Assembly: GCA_019635585.1 (NCBI GenBank)
Contig: JAHBZE010000002.1
Location: 62,001-126,000 of the forward strand
Source of the DNA: Xanthobacteraceae bacterium
GTDB lineage: Bacteria > Pseudomonadota > Alphaproteobacteria > Rhizobiales > Xanthobacteraceae
Reading direction: 5' to 3'
Length of the DNA stretch: 64,000 bases
A model generated the notes under the pieces. The model was not told where the DNA came from. It worked only from the letters and a program-made list of their open reading frames with translations, and did no database searches. Both the position numbers and the translations under genes were made by a program. Shown here piece by piece: positions 30,909 to 40,621 of this stretch. The number at the start of each line of letters is the position of its first letter. Position 1 is the stretch's first letter.

Positions 30909-31930
30909 TTCGGTGCCCACCCCGTGAAGTGAAGAACGGCGGCGACGGCGACGACCATAACCAGCGACAGCGGCAGGAATACTTTCCAGCCAAGCCGCAT
31001 CAACTGGTCGTAGCGGTAGCGCGGCACGATCGCCTTCGCCATCGCGAACAGGAAGAACATGAAGCAGACTTTGATCACGAACCAGACGATGCCCGGCAGC
31101 CAGTTAAACGGCGCGACATCGAACGGCGGCAACCAGCCGCCGAGGAACAGGATCGTGCCCATCGCGCACATCGTGACGATGGCGACATATTCGCCGAGCA
31201 TGAACAGGAGATACGGCGTCGAGGAATACTCGACCATGAAGCCGGCGACGAGTTCGGACTCAGCTTCCACGAGATCGAACGGCGGGCGGTTCGTTTCCGC
31301 AAGCGCCGAGATGTAGAACACCACGAACATCGGCAGGAGCGGCAGCCAGTACCACTGGAACATGCCCCAAGGGCCGTTCTGCGCTTCGACGATCTTGGTC
31401 AGATTGAGCGAGCCCGCGCAGAGCAAGACGGTGATGATGACGAAGCCGATGGAGACCTCATAGGAAACCATCTGCGCCGCCGAGCGGAGTGCCGCGAGGA
31501 ACGGGTACTTCGAGTTCGACGCCCAGCCGGCCATGATCACGCCGTACACCGTGAGCGACGAGATCGCGAAGATATAAAGAATGCCGACGTTGATCTCGGC
31601 AATCGACCAGCCCGGATGCACCGGGATCACGGCCCACGCAGCCAGCGCGAGCACGCAGGTGACGAGCGGTGCCAGCAGGAACACGCCCTTGTTCGCGCCC
31701 GCAGGAATGATCGGCTCTTTCAGCACGAACTTCAGAAGATCGGCGAAGGATTGCAGCAGGCCGAACGGCCCGACCACGTTCGGACCGCGGCGCATCTGCA
31801 CCGCCGCCCAGATCTTGCGGTCGGCCAAAAGGATGTAGGCGATGAAGATCAGCAGCGCGACGAGCAGCAACACGCTCTGCGCGAGAATGATGATGATCGG
31901 CCACAGCGTCTGCCAGAAGAAATCGACCAT
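30905..31930 (-). CDS. nuoH: NADH-quinone oxidoreductase subunit H
   Basis: Membrane subunit next to the quinone-binding cavity. The 341-residue protein has eight helices and all family blocks: [42 protein letters not shown] and R-Y-R-Y-D-Q-L-M. It begins 6 bases after nuoG and overlaps nuoI. Confidence 0.98.
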   Translation of the reverse strand: MVDFFWQTLWPIIIILAQSVLLLVALLIFIAYILLADRKIWAAVQMRRGPNVVGPFGLLQSFADLLKFVLKEPIIPAGANKGVFLLAPLVTCVLALAAWAVIPVHPGWSIAEINVGILYIFAISSLTVYGVIMAGWASNSKYPFLAALRSAAQMVSYEVSIGFVIITVLLCAGSLNLTKIVEAQNGPWGMFQWYWLPLLPMFVVFYISALAETNRPPFDLVEAESELVAGFMVEYSSTPYLLFMLGEYVAIVTMCAMGTILFLGGWLPPFDVAPFNWLPGIVWFVIKVCFMFFLFAMAKAIVPRYRYDQLMRLGWKVFLPLSLVMVVAVAAVLHFTGWAPK

Positions 31931-31936
31931 CGCGCG

Positions 31937-33997
31937 TTACTCCGCCGCTTGCGGGAGCTTGCCCGCGGCCAGCCGCGAACATTCCGCCATGATGGCCGAC
32001 GCCCGCGCGATCGGATTGGTGAGATAGAAGTCAATCACCGGCGACTTGAAGCCGGTCTTCTTCGCCTCGCCGCCGAGCTTCGAGAGCGCTGCGAGCTGAG
32101 ACGCATCCGCTGGCACGATCTGGTCGAGCTTCGCGAGATGCGGATGCGCCGCGAACATCCGCTGGCGCAGCGCACTCAAGGAATCCCACGGCAGCTTGTG
32201 GCCGATCACGTCGGAAAGCGCGCGCAGGATCGCCCAATCCTCACGCGCGTCACCCGGCGCAAACGCCGCGCGCTTCGCAAGCTGCGGACGGCCTTCGGTA
32301 TTCACGAAGATGCCGGACTTCTCGGTGTAGGCGGCGGCCGGAAGAATGACGTCCGCACGATGCGCGCCGCGGTCACCATGCGTGCCGATGTAAACCACGA
32401 AAGCGTCGCTATCGACTTCGATCTCGTCCGCGCCGAGCAGGAACAGCACACCGAGCGACTTCGCCTTCGCCATCTGCGTCGCAGTCAAGCCGCCCTCGCC
32501 CGGTACGGCGCCGACGTCTAACGCACCGACGCGCGAGGCCGCCGTGTGCAGCACGGAGAAACCGTTCCAGCCGTCGGCAATGCCGCCGACTGAATGGACG
32601 GACTTCGCGAACATCGAAAGCACTGCTTCGCCGTCGGGGCGCGCAAGCGCACCTTGACCGATCAGCCAGATCTGCTTCTTGAGTTGCGCTTTCTTGTGCT
32701 TCACGAAATCGGCAAGCGTCTCCGGTCCAGCGCCGAGATAGGCGTAGTCATAAGTCAGGTCGGCCTTTTCGCCGATCACGCCGATCTTGAAGTCGCCGGC
32801 ACGCCAGCGCTTGCGGATGCGCGCGTTGATGACTGGCGCTTCGCGGCGCGGATTGGCGCCGATGATCATCAGTCCGTCGGCCTGTTCGATGCCGGCAATG
32901 GTCGCGTTGAAGAGATAGCTCGCGCGTCCGTATTTCGGGTGAAGCACCGAACCGTCCTGGCGGCAGTCGAGGTTCGGCGAGCCGATCGCATCCATAAGCG
33001 CCTTGATCGCGAACGCTTCTTCCGTCGTCGAAAGATCGCCAACGATCGCGCCGACTTTCTTCGCGTCGAGCCCGCGCATCTTGTCCGCGATAGCAGCAAA
33101 AGCATCCGACCAGCTCGCACGCACGAGCTTGCCCTTGATGCGGACATAGGGCTTGTCGAGCCGCTGCGTGCGCAACCCGTCCCAGATGAAGCGCGACTTG
33201 TCGGAGATCCACTCCTCGTTCACGTCTTCATGGAGACGCGGGAGGATGCGCTGCACTTCGCGCCCGCGCACATCGACGCGGATATTGGAGCCTGCCGCAT
33301 CCATCGCGTCCACGCTCTCGGTCTTGGTCAGTTCCCAAGGCCGCGCTTGGAACGCATAAGGCTTCGAAGTCAGCGCGCCGACCGGGCAAAGGTCGATGAC
33401 GTTGCCCTGCAATTCGGACGACATCGCCTGCTCGAGATAGGTCGTGATCTCCATGTCCTCGCCGCGGCCGATCGCGCCGAGTTCGGCGACGCCCGCAACT
33501 TCCGTAGTGAAGCGGACGCAACGCGTGCAGTGGATGCAGCGCGTCATGATCGTCTTCACCAAGGGGCCGATATATTTGTCTTCGACCGCGCGCTTGTTCT
33601 CGTGATAGCGCGATTTGTCGACACCATAGGCCATGGCCTGATCCTGCAAGTCGCACTCGCCGCCCTGATCGCAGATCGGGCAGTCGAGCGGATGGTTGAT
33701 CAGCAGGAATTCCATCACGCCTTCGCGCGCCTTCTTCACCATCGGCGTCTTGGTGTTGACGACCGGCGGCTCGCCGTTCGGACCCGGACGGCAATCACGC
33801 ACCGCCCAGGCACACGACGCGACCGGCTTCGGCGAACCTTTCAGCTCGACGAGACACATGCGGCAGTTGCCGGCGATCGAAAGCCGCTCGTGGAAACAGA
33901 AGCGCGGGATCTCGGCACCCGCCGCCTCGCACGCCTGAAGAAGCGTGTACTCGGCCGGTACTTCGATTTCTTTTCCGTCGACGACGATTTTCGTCAC
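31937..33997 (-). CDS. nuoG: NADH-quinone oxidoreductase subunit G
   Basis: Iron-sulphur subunit carrying clusters N1b, N4 and N5. The 686 residues have an N-terminal ferredoxin domain ([15 protein letters not shown]), the [15 protein letters not shown] motif, the histidine/cysteine N5 motif [10 protein letters not shown], and a C-terminal molybdopterin-oxidoreductase-like domain that no longer binds molybdenum. Length matches alphaproteobacterial and mitochondrial 75-kDa homologues. Two non-nuo genes separate it from nuoF. Confidence 0.97.
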   Translation of the reverse strand: MTKIVVDGKEIEVPAEYTLLQACEAAGAEIPRFCFHERLSIAGNCRMCLVELKGSPKPVASCAWAVRDCRPGPNGEPPVVNTKTPMVKKAREGVMEFLLINHPLDCPICDQGGECDLQDQAMAYGVDKSRYHENKRAVEDKYIGPLVKTIMTRCIHCTRCVRFTTEVAGVAELGAIGRGEDMEITTYLEQAMSSELQGNVIDLCPVGALTSKPYAFQARPWELTKTESVDAMDAAGSNIRVDVRGREVQRILPRLHEDVNEEWISDKSRFIWDGLRTQRLDKPYVRIKGKLVRASWSDAFAAIADKMRGLDAKKVGAIVGDLSTTEEAFAIKALMDAIGSPNLDCRQDGSVLHPKYGRASYLFNATIAGIEQADGLMIIGANPRREAPVINARIRKRWRAGDFKIGVIGEKADLTYDYAYLGAGPETLADFVKHKKAQLKKQIWLIGQGALARPDGEAVLSMFAKSVHSVGGIADGWNGFSVLHTAASRVGALDVGAVPGEGGLTATQMAKAKSLGVLFLLGADEIEVDSDAFVVYIGTHGDRGAHRADVILPAAAYTEKSGIFVNTEGRPQLAKRAAFAPGDAREDWAILRALSDVIGHKLPWDSLSALRQRMFAAHPHLAKLDQIVPADASQLAALSKLGGEAKKTGFKSPVIDFYLTNPIARASAIMAECSRLAAGKLPQAAE

Positions 33998-34022
33998 TGC
34001 TTCGGCTTCCTGTTCGGTTTTC

Positions 34023-34229
34023 TTACGCGTCGATCGGCCAACGCTTGAATGCCCAGACCCAGAGGAAAATCAGGTTCACAAGCGGAATGAAGGCGACCAG
34101 AATCCAGAGCCGCGAGTGGCCCGTGCGCGCGAGCAACTGCATCACCGGCACCCCGAAGATCGCGAAATAGAACGCAAGAATAAGAATGTAAAACAGCGCG
34201 CCAGCGCCCGCTCCGAAATCAGTGCTCAT
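34023..34229 (-). CDS. Small two-helix membrane protein inserted in the nuo operon
   Basis: 68 residues, start [11 protein letters not shown]. Two membrane segments are visible, about 12-34 and 42-62, linked by the polar loop L-A-R-T-G-H-S-R. The loop plus [14 protein letters not shown] resembles short unnamed bacterial membrane proteins, but I do not recognise a named family. It lies 30 bases after the TM2-protein gene and 25 bases before nuoG, in the same direction, so it is transcribed with nuo. Function unknown. Confidence 0.7.
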   Translation of the reverse strand: MSTDFGAGAGALFYILILAFYFAIFGVPVMQLLARTGHSRLWILVAFIPLVNLIFLWVWAFKRWPIDA

Positions 34230-34259
34230 GAACGTCCCCCGTTGTTGCTAATGCGCATT

Positions 34260-34718
34260 TCAAAACCAGCTTCTCTGACCGACTTCATAGGTCTCATAGA
34301 ACTCTTCGTCCGACTTCGTCAGATAGATGATGCCTTCCACCAGAGCGATCACGCTGATGATGATGGTCGGAATGCCGAGCAGAATGAAGCCGAAGATAAA
34401 CAGGAGCAGCATGATGATGCCCGCGCCTGCGTATCCGAGATAAAATTTATGAATGCCGAGACCGCCGAGCAGGATCGCAAGCAGCCCCGCCGCGATCTTC
34501 GATTTCTGGCCGACCTGACCGGTCGATGCCGCCGCGCCAAGCACGAAAATATCCGTGGCCTGACGCCCGGTGACGTCGAAGTCGACATCGGTGCCGGGCC
34601 GCACGGAACGTACATTGCCGCCGAGCGAACCGCGCACGAACTCGTAACGGTTTCCGTCATCGCCGCTGATGATGCCGCGGCCTTGATCGTTGTCGTAGGC
34701 TAACACCCTGCCACGCAT
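34260..34718 (-). CDS. Cold-shock-like domain fused to a TM2 membrane domain
   Basis: 152 residues. Residues 1-60 (G-R-V-L-A-Y-D-N-D-Q-G-R-G-I-I-S-G-D-D-G-N-R-Y-type pattern, then D-V-D-F-D-V) look like an OB-fold cold-shock/S1-like domain. Residues 70-135 form a TM2 domain with the hallmark G-G-L-G-I-H-K-F-Y-L-G between two hydrophobic helices, followed by an acidic tail. It lies 9 bases after nuoF and before the small membrane protein and nuoG. Role unknown; a membrane-tethered nucleic-acid-binding protein is a possible reading, not shown. Confidence 0.8.
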   Translation of the reverse strand: MRGRVLAYDNDQGRGIISGDDGNRYEFVRGSLGGNVRSVRPGTDVDFDVTGRQATDIFVLGAAASTGQVGQKSKIAAGLLAILLGGLGIHKFYLGYAGAGIIMLLLFIFGFILLGIPTIIISVIALVEGIIYLTKSDEEFYETYEVGQRSWF

Positions 34719-34727
34719 CGACTCCCC

Positions 34728-36032
34728 CTATTCCGCTGCCACGAGCACACTGTCGCTATGCGGGTTCGCCGCGTAGTCGTCGATGCGCTTCTCGATGTCA
34801 TGCCGGAAGTGGCGGATAAGGCCCTGCACCGGCCACGCCGCCGCGTCGCCGAGCGCACAGATGGTGTGGCCTTCGACCTGCCCGGCGACATCGAGCAGAA
34901 GATCGATTTCCTTTTTCTGCGCGCGGCCTTCGGCCATGCGCGTCAGCACGCGCCACATCCACCCCGTTCCTTCGCGGCACGGTGTGCACTGGCCGCAGCT
35001 CTCGTGCTTGTAGAAATAGGAGATGCGCGCGATTGCGCGCACGACATCGGTGGATTTATCCATCACGATGACGGCCGCGGTGCCGAGACCTGATTTCAAT
35101 TCCTTCAACGCGTCGAAATCCATCGGGCAATCGACGATCTGCGCCGCCGGCACGATCGGCACTGACGAACCGCCCGGGATGCAGGCCAGAAGATTGTCCC
35201 AGCCTCCGCGAATGCCGCCGCAATGCTTGTCGATAAGTTCGCGGAACGGAATGCTCATCGCTTCTTCAACGTTGCACGGCTGATTGACGTGGCCAGAGAC
35301 GCAGAAAAGCTTGGTGCCGGCGTTGTTCGGGCGTCCGAAGCCCGAGAACCATGCCGCACCCCGGCGCAGAATATCGGGCGCAACCGCGATCGACTCCACG
35401 TTGTTCACCGTGGTCGGGCAGCCGTAGAGACCGACGTTCGCCGGGAATGGTGGCTTCAGCCGCGGCATGCCCTTCTTGCCTTCGAGGCTTTCGAGCAGCG
35501 CGGTTTCTTCGCCGCAGATATAGGCGCCCGCGCCATGATGGACGTAGAGGTCGAAGTCCCAGCCGCATTTGTTTTTCTTGCCGAGCAAGCCAGCTTCATA
35601 AGCCTGCTCGATCGCGGCCTCCAGGCGCTCGCGCTCGTGGATGTACTCGCCGCGCACATAGATGTAGCCAGTATGTGCGTTCATCGCGAAGCCGGCGATC
35701 AGGCAGCCTTCGATGAGAAGATGCGGATCGTGCCGCATGATCTCGCGGTCTTTGCACGTGCCGGGCTCGGACTCGTCGGCGTTGACGACGAGATAGCTCG
35801 GCCGCCCGTCGGTGGATTCCTTCGGCATGAACGACCACTTGAGCCCGGTCGGGAATCCCGCGCCGCCGCGCCCGCGCAGGCCGGAGGCTTTCATCTCGTT
35901 GATGATCCAGTCGCGGCCCTTTGTGATGATGGCTTTGGTGCCATCCCACGCGCCACGCTGCATCGCGCCCTTGAGGCCCCAATCGTGGACACCGTAGAGA
36001 TTCCGGAAGATGCGGTCTTTATCGGCGAGCAT
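34728..36032 (-). CDS. nuoF: NADH-quinone oxidoreductase subunit F
   Basis: NADH-oxidising flavoprotein subunit with FMN and cluster N3. The 434 residues contain the NADH/FMN glycine-rich loop [13 protein letters not shown], the second glycine segment [13 protein letters not shown], and the N3 ligand motif [14 protein letters not shown]. It starts one base after nuoE stops. Confidence 0.98.
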   Translation of the reverse strand: MLADKDRIFRNLYGVHDWGLKGAMQRGAWDGTKAIITKGRDWIINEMKASGLRGRGGAGFPTGLKWSFMPKESTDGRPSYLVVNADESEPGTCKDREIMRHDPHLLIEGCLIAGFAMNAHTGYIYVRGEYIHERERLEAAIEQAYEAGLLGKKNKCGWDFDLYVHHGAGAYICGEETALLESLEGKKGMPRLKPPFPANVGLYGCPTTVNNVESIAVAPDILRRGAAWFSGFGRPNNAGTKLFCVSGHVNQPCNVEEAMSIPFRELIDKHCGGIRGGWDNLLACIPGGSSVPIVPAAQIVDCPMDFDALKELKSGLGTAAVIVMDKSTDVVRAIARISYFYKHESCGQCTPCREGTGWMWRVLTRMAEGRAQKKEIDLLLDVAGQVEGHTICALGDAAAWPVQGLIRHFRHDIEKRIDDYAANPHSDSVLVAAE

Positions 36033-36033
36033 C

Positions 36034-36636
36034 TTACTTCTCCTCGCCTTTCAGGGTCGTCAGGCCGCCGGACGGGGCGGAATACTGCCGGTCGATTTGC
36101 GGACCGACCTTCACCTTCTTGCCCGCCTTCAGATCGTTCATCAGCTTTTCGAGCAACTCGGGCGTGAGATCCTCGTAGTAATCGTCGTTGATCTGCACCA
36201 TCGGCGCATTCACGCAGGCGCCGAGGCACTCGACTTCAAGCCAGGAAAACTTTCCGTCTTTCGAGACTTCACGCTGTTCGCCGATCCGCTTCTTGCAGAC
36301 CTTGATCAGGTCTTCGGCGCCGCGTAGCGCGCAGGGCGTGGTGCCGCAGACCTGGATAAAATATTCGCCGACCGGCTCGAGATTGAACATCGTGTAGAAG
36401 GTCGCGACTTCGAGTACGCGGATATGCGCCATGCCGAGCATGTCGGCGACGTGGCGGATCGCGGCTTCTGGCAGCCAGCCGCCGGCTTGCTTCTGCGCCT
36501 GCCACAAGAGCGGGATCACCGCGGAGGCCTGCCGGCCTTCAGGATACTTCGCAATCTGCTTCTTCGCCCACTCTTCGTTCTTCTTGTTGAACGAAAAACT
36601 CTTGGGCTGTTCTGCTGCGAGACGACGGACGGACAT
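36034..36636 (-). CDS. nuoE: NADH-quinone oxidoreductase subunit E
   Basis: 24-kDa-type thioredoxin-fold subunit binding the [2Fe-2S] cluster N1a. The 200-residue protein has the cysteine ligands in C-G-T-T-P-C and [10 protein letters not shown], and the helical block R-H-V-A-D-M-L-G-M. It overlaps nuoD by one base. The C-terminal tail past the second cysteine pair is longer than in E. coli, as is usual in alphaproteobacteria. Confidence 0.98.
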   Translation of the reverse strand: MSVRRLAAEQPKSFSFNKKNEEWAKKQIAKYPEGRQASAVIPLLWQAQKQAGGWLPEAAIRHVADMLGMAHIRVLEVATFYTMFNLEPVGEYFIQVCGTTPCALRGAEDLIKVCKKRIGEQREVSKDGKFSWLEVECLGACVNAPMVQINDDYYEDLTPELLEKLMNDLKAGKKVKVGPQIDRQYSAPSGGLTTLKGEEK

Positions 36637-37823
36637 TAGCGGTCAACCTCACCGAACACGATGTCGAGCGAGCCCAGGATCGCCGACACGTCCGCGAGCA
36701 TGTAGCCGCGCGAGAGATAATCCATCGCCTGCAGATGCGCGAAGCCGGGCGCGCGGATCTTGCAGCGATACGGTTTGTTGGTGCCGTCCGAGACGAGATA
36801 GACGCCGAACTCGCCCTTCGGCGCTTCGACCGCGGCGTAAACTTCGCCCGCCGGTACGTGAAAGCCTTCGGTATAGAGCTTGAAGTGATGAATGAGCGCT
36901 TCCATCGAGCGCTTCATCTCGCCGCGCTTCGGCGGCACAATCTTCTGGTCGCGCGCCGAGACCGGACCTTTTTCCTTGTCGAGCCGGTCGAGGCACTGCT
37001 TCATGATCCGGATCGACTGGCGCATCTCTTCCATGCGGATGTGATAGCGGTCGTAGCAGTCGCCGTTCTTGCCGATCGGAATATCGAATTCCATGTCGGC
37101 GTAGCATTCGTAGGGTTGGGACTTGCGCAGGTCCCACGCAGCGCCCGAGCCGCGCACCATCACGCCCGAGAAACCCCAGGCCCACGCTTCTTCCAGCGTC
37201 ACGATGCCGATGTCGGCGTTGCGCTGCTTGAAGATGCGGTTCTCGGAAAGCAGGCGGTCGAGATCATCGACCACTTTAAGGAACGGATCGCAGAACGCGC
37301 GGATGTCGTTGACGAGTTGCTGCGGAATATCCTGATGCACGCCGCCGACGCGGAAATAGGCCGCGTGCATGCGCGAGCCGGATGCGCGCTCATAGAAGAT
37401 CATGAGCTTCTCGCGCTCTTCGAAGCCCCAGAGCGGCGGAGTCAGCGCGCCGACGTCCATCGCCTGCGTCGTGACATTAAGGAGATGCGAAAGGATGCGG
37501 CCGATTTCGGAATAGAGCACGCGGATCAGTTGCCCACGGATCGGCACTTCGATGCCGAGGAGCTTCTCTACCGCAAGGCAAAAGGCATGCTCCTGATTCA
37601 TCGGCGCGACGTAATCGAGCCGGTCGAAATACGGGATCGCCTGCAGATAGGTCTTCGCTTCGATCAGCTTCTCGGTGCCGCGATGAAGCAGGCCGATATG
37701 CGGGTCGACGCGCTCGACGATTTCGCCGTCGAGTTCGAGCACGAGACGCAACACACCGTGCGCCGCCGGGTGCTGCGGACCGAAGTTGATCGTGAAATTT
37801 CTGGTCGGCGTCTGTTCGTTCAT
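36636..37823 (-). CDS. nuoD: NADH-quinone oxidoreductase subunit D
   Basis: 49-kDa subunit lining the quinone-binding site. The 395-residue protein starts [18 protein letters not shown], containing the conserved histidine next to the quinone head group, and carries [17 protein letters not shown] and the C-terminal [19 protein letters not shown]. NuoC and NuoD are separate genes here, as in other alphaproteobacteria. It overlaps the thioesterase gene by 4 bases. Confidence 0.98.
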   Translation of the reverse strand: MNEQTPTRNFTINFGPQHPAAHGVLRLVLELDGEIVERVDPHIGLLHRGTEKLIEAKTYLQAIPYFDRLDYVAPMNQEHAFCLAVEKLLGIEVPIRGQLIRVLYSEIGRILSHLLNVTTQAMDVGALTPPLWGFEEREKLMIFYERASGSRMHAAYFRVGGVHQDIPQQLVNDIRAFCDPFLKVVDDLDRLLSENRIFKQRNADIGIVTLEEAWAWGFSGVMVRGSGAAWDLRKSQPYECYADMEFDIPIGKNGDCYDRYHIRMEEMRQSIRIMKQCLDRLDKEKGPVSARDQKIVPPKRGEMKRSMEALIHHFKLYTEGFHVPAGEVYAAVEAPKGEFGVYLVSDGTNKPYRCKIRAPGFAHLQAMDYLSRGYMLADVSAILGSLDIVFGEVDR

Positions 37824-38245
37824 GCCGCCGCCTTTGCCGCTTTCGCAGCGACGCGCTCATCGAACTTCGCGCGGTTGATGACAAAGCGCTCATGCGTGCC
37901 GCCGCCGATCTTGTCGACGCCGTCATGACCCGCGACCGTAAACTTCACGCGCTTGCCGTCGACTTCGGTAATCTCGCAATCCACCGTGACGACCATGCCC
38001 GGAGGCGTGGCCGCATCATGCGAGAAGTTCACTTGCGTACCGAGGCTGCCCTCGCCTTCGTCGAGATGCTGCGCGAGTAATTCGGTGCAGCACCACTCGA
38101 ACAGGCCGACCATAAAGCCGGTTGCGAAAACCGAAGGCATGCTGAGAAAGCTTTTCGAGTCCGCGAACAGCGCGGGCACGGTCTGCTTGTCCGTCACTTC
38201 AAAAACGAGGCGGTGTTTCAGTCCGGGCTTCAGCGAGGCTTTCAC
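37820..38245 (-). CDS. FlK-like (fluoroacetyl-CoA thioesterase type) hotdog thioesterase inside the nuo operon
   Basis: 141 residues from a GTG at 38245 that overlaps the nuoC stop (GTGA); its own 3' end overlaps nuoD, so it is fully embedded. It closely resembles the fluoroacetyl-CoA thioesterase FlK: A-T-G-F-M-V-G-L-x-E-W, G-E-G-S-L-G-T, S-H-x-A-A-T-P-P-G and H-D-G-V-x-x-I-G-x-G-T-H-E-R are all visible. Thr42, Glu50, Gly69, His76 and Arg120 fall at the FlK numbers as I recall them, while FlK's gate Phe36 is Met36. It is predicted to hydrolyse a short acyl-CoA; the substrate is unknown and need not be fluorinated. The alanine/lysine-rich tail is unremarkable. Confidence 0.88.
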   Translation of the reverse strand: MKASLKPGLKHRLVFEVTDKQTVPALFADSKSFLSMPSVFATGFMVGLFEWCCTELLAQHLDEGEGSLGTQVNFSHDAATPPGMVVTVDCEITEVDGKRVKFTVAGHDGVDKIGGGTHERFVINRAKFDERVAAKAAKAAA

Positions 38246-38853
38246 TTCTTCGCCTCCGCTTTGGCCTTCTCGTCGCCGGGCAGCACATAGTCGGTGCCTT
38301 CCCACGGCGAGAGGAAATCGAAATTGCGGAATTCCTGCGCGAGCCGCACCGGCTCGTAAACCACGCGCTTCACTTCGTCGTCCCAGCGCACTTCGACAAA
38401 ACCGGTGAGCGGGAAATCCTTGCGCAACGGGTGACCCTCGAAGCCATAGTCGGTCAAGAGCCGGCGAAGCTCGGGATGGCCCGTGAACAGGATGCCGTAA
38501 AGATCGTAGGCTTCGCGCTCGAACCAGTTCGCGCCCGGAAAGATGTCGCATACCGAAGGCACCGGCGTCTGCTCGTCCGTCTGCACTTTCACCCGCACGC
38601 GAACATTCTTCTTGGGCGACAGCAGGTGATAGACGACGTCGAAGCGCTTTTCGCGCGTCGGATAGTCCACGCCGCAGACATCGATGATGTTGATGAACTG
38701 GCACTTCTTGTCGTCGCGAAGAAACTTCATTACCGCGGCGATCTGCGCCGCATCGGCATCTACGTTCAGTTCGCCGTAGGCGACATTGATCCCTGTCACC
38801 CCTTTTGCGCGAGCGATGTGTTCTCCGAGTTCGTGCAGCGCTTCGTCAGCCAT
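38242..38853 (-). CDS. nuoC: NADH-quinone oxidoreductase subunit C
   Basis: 30-kDa-type subunit of the peripheral arm. The 203 residues contain the signature [22 protein letters not shown]-type block around 110-135, followed by [14 protein letters not shown]. It begins 9 bases after nuoB. Its TGA overlaps the GTG of the FlK-like gene, which is the direct evidence that the inserted gene is translated with nuo. Confidence 0.97.
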   Translation of the reverse strand: MADEALHELGEHIARAKGVTGINVAYGELNVDADAAQIAAVMKFLRDDKKCQFINIIDVCGVDYPTREKRFDVVYHLLSPKKNVRVRVKVQTDEQTPVPSVCDIFPGANWFEREAYDLYGILFTGHPELRRLLTDYGFEGHPLRKDFPLTGFVEVRWDDEVKRVVYEPVRLAQEFRNFDFLSPWEGTDYVLPGDEKAKAEAKK

Positions 38854-38862
38854 CGCAAAGCC

Positions 38863-39423
38863 TCAGCGCTCGATGGTGCCGGTGCGGCGGATTTTCCGCT
38901 GCAACAGCAGAATGCCGTACAAAAGCGCCTCCGCGGTCGGCGGGCAGCCCGGCACGTAAATGTCCACCGGCACGATGCGGTCGCATCCGCGCACGACGGA
39001 ATAAGAATAATGATAATAGCCGCCGCCGTTCGCGCAGGATCCCATCGAGATCACGTAGCGCGGCTCCGGCATCTGGTCATAGACCTTGCGCAATGCGGGC
39101 GCCATTTTATTGGTCAGCGTGCCGGCGACGATCATCACGTCGGACTGGCGCGGGGACGCGCGCGGCGCAAAGCCGAAGCGCTCGACGTCGTAGCGCGGCA
39201 TCGAGACCTGCATCATCTCGACCGCGCAGCAGGCGAGACCGAAGGTCATCCACATCAGGGAGCCGGTACGCGCCCAGTTGATCAGGTCGTCGGTCGCGGT
39301 GACGAGGAAGCCCTTGTCGGCGAGCTCGTTGGACAGGCCCTGATAGAACGGATCGTCCGACCCTACCGGCTTACCAGTGTTCGGATCGAGAATGCCTTTG
39401 GGCGCGGGCGCGACTAATCCCAT
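38863..39423 (-). CDS. nuoB: NADH-quinone oxidoreductase subunit B
   Basis: PSST-type subunit holding cluster N2, the last electron donor to quinone. I start it at the ATG at 39423 (M-G-L-V-A-P), giving 186 residues; the frame upstream runs through nuoA. It shows the ligand motif [10 protein letters not shown], then [10 protein letters not shown] and [11 protein letters not shown]. It overlaps the 3' end of nuoA by ten bases. Confidence 0.97.
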   Translation of the reverse strand: MGLVAPAPKGILDPNTGKPVGSDDPFYQGLSNELADKGFLVTATDDLINWARTGSLMWMTFGLACCAVEMMQVSMPRYDVERFGFAPRASPRQSDVMIVAGTLTNKMAPALRKVYDQMPEPRYVISMGSCANGGGYYHYSYSVVRGCDRIVPVDIYVPGCPPTAEALLYGILLLQRKIRRTGTIER

Positions 39424-39779
39424 TCCAGCGCCCCCTTCTTCCACTCGTAGATGAAGCCGATGGTGAGCACGCCGAGGAACACCATCATCGACCAGAAGCC
39501 GAACGAGCCCAGTTCCCCGAACACGATCGCCCACGGGAACAGGAATGCGACTTCGAGATCGAAAATGATGAAGAGGATCGCCACCAGATAGAAGCGCACG
39601 TCGAACTTCATGCGCGCGTCATCGAAGGCGTTGAATCCGCATTCGTAGGCCGAAAGCTTTTCGGGATCGGGATTCTGATAGGCAAGCAGAAACGGAGAAA
39701 CGAGGAGCGCCAGGCCGATTACGGTCGCAACGCCAATAAAAACAACGACCGGAAGATAATCGTGGACAAGGACGGCCAT
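39414..39779 (-). CDS. nuoA: NADH-quinone oxidoreductase subunit A
   Basis: Small three-helix membrane subunit at the junction with the peripheral arm. 121 residues from the ATG at 39779, chosen because GAGGG lies seven bases upstream; the TTG at 39800 has no such site. Helices at about 10-30, 63-85 and 92-112, with the conserved loop [20 protein letters not shown]. It is the first gene of the nuo operon, transcribed away from the lipoprotein gene. Confidence 0.97.
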   Translation of the reverse strand: MAVLVHDYLPVVVFIGVATVIGLALLVSPFLLAYQNPDPEKLSAYECGFNAFDDARMKFDVRFYLVAILFIIFDLEVAFLFPWAIVFGELGSFGFWSMMVFLGVLTIGFIYEWKKGALEWD

Positions 39780-39988
39780 CAGAAAACCCTCACGGGGCAA
39801 GATCGCCTTCGGGCGAAGGCGGGCCTTTCGATCTCGCAGATGCGAATAATTCGAAAGACGGTAGGGAGTTAACGCAGCCCCCTAGGGGAAGCAAGGGCGC
39901 AAAAGGTCCGAATACGGGATATTCCAACGACTTCCCGCCATGCGCGAAGCCAGCTAGGCTGTTCCCGCTGCTTTGCGAAGGAAATGTG

Positions 39989-40621
39989 ATGCGGACCCTC
40001 ACAAGCGCTTACCCCTCGCCCCGAATCTACTGGATTCCGGCGGCCGCGATTCTTATCGCGAGTTGTTCCAGTACCGGCTTCAATTTGAACAGCCTCACCG
40101 GGCCCGCCAACACGCCGCCCGCATATCAGGCCGATCAGATCGTCGGAAAATACGGGCTGGCCGCCTACCAGCGCGACGAAGACCGGACCCGCACCGAAGC
40201 CGAAGCCCGGCAGCAGTGCCGCCAGCCCTATGAAATTGTGAAGGGGCCGAACGGCGGTGTGCTCATGCATCTCGCCGACCAGTCGCAGCCGACCGAGTTG
40301 CAGTTGAAGGGAGCAGCCGGCGGCAAAACCTTCATCGGCCCGGAAGGCGACGCGGGCGGCGATCAGGACCGTGAAGTCGTTTCCTTCGACGGCAAGGTTC
40401 TAATTCTGCGCTGGGTCGATACCGAAGTCGCATCGCGCTATGGGACCGCCATCTACGTCCGCTGCGACGGCATCCCGCCGGCGAAGAAAAAGGCGCCGCC
40501 ACGAAAGAAAGCCCCGCCGAAAGCGAAGGCGCCCGCGAAGCAGCTTCAGCCGGCGCCGGTGGAGTCGCCGCCGCAAAACGCGCCCGTGTTCACGGAGCCG
40601 CCGAGAGACCCGAACAACTAA
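39989..40621 (+). CDS. Putative lipoprotein with a lysine/proline/alanine-rich tail
   Basis: 210 residues from the ATG at 39989 (AAGGA about six bases upstream; a GTG one codon earlier is less well spaced). Residues 13-26 form a lipoprotein signal with lipobox I-A-S-C and Cys26 as the lipidation site. A globular region follows to about residue 160 with two further cysteines. Residues 165-200 are a low-complexity basic tail of P-P-A-K-K-K-A-P-P-type repeats. No family recognised. Its TAA overlaps the stop of the convergent binding-protein gene. Confidence 0.8.
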   Translation: MRTLTSAYPSPRIYWIPAAAILIASCSSTGFNLNSLTGPANTPPAYQADQIVGKYGLAAYQRDEDRTRTEAEARQQCRQPYEIVKGPNGGVLMHLADQSQPTELQLKGAAGGKTFIGPEGDAGGDQDREVVSFDGKVLILRWVDTEVASRYGTAIYVRCDGIPPAKKKAPPRKKAPPKAKAPAKQLQPAPVESPPQNAPVFTEPPRDPNN

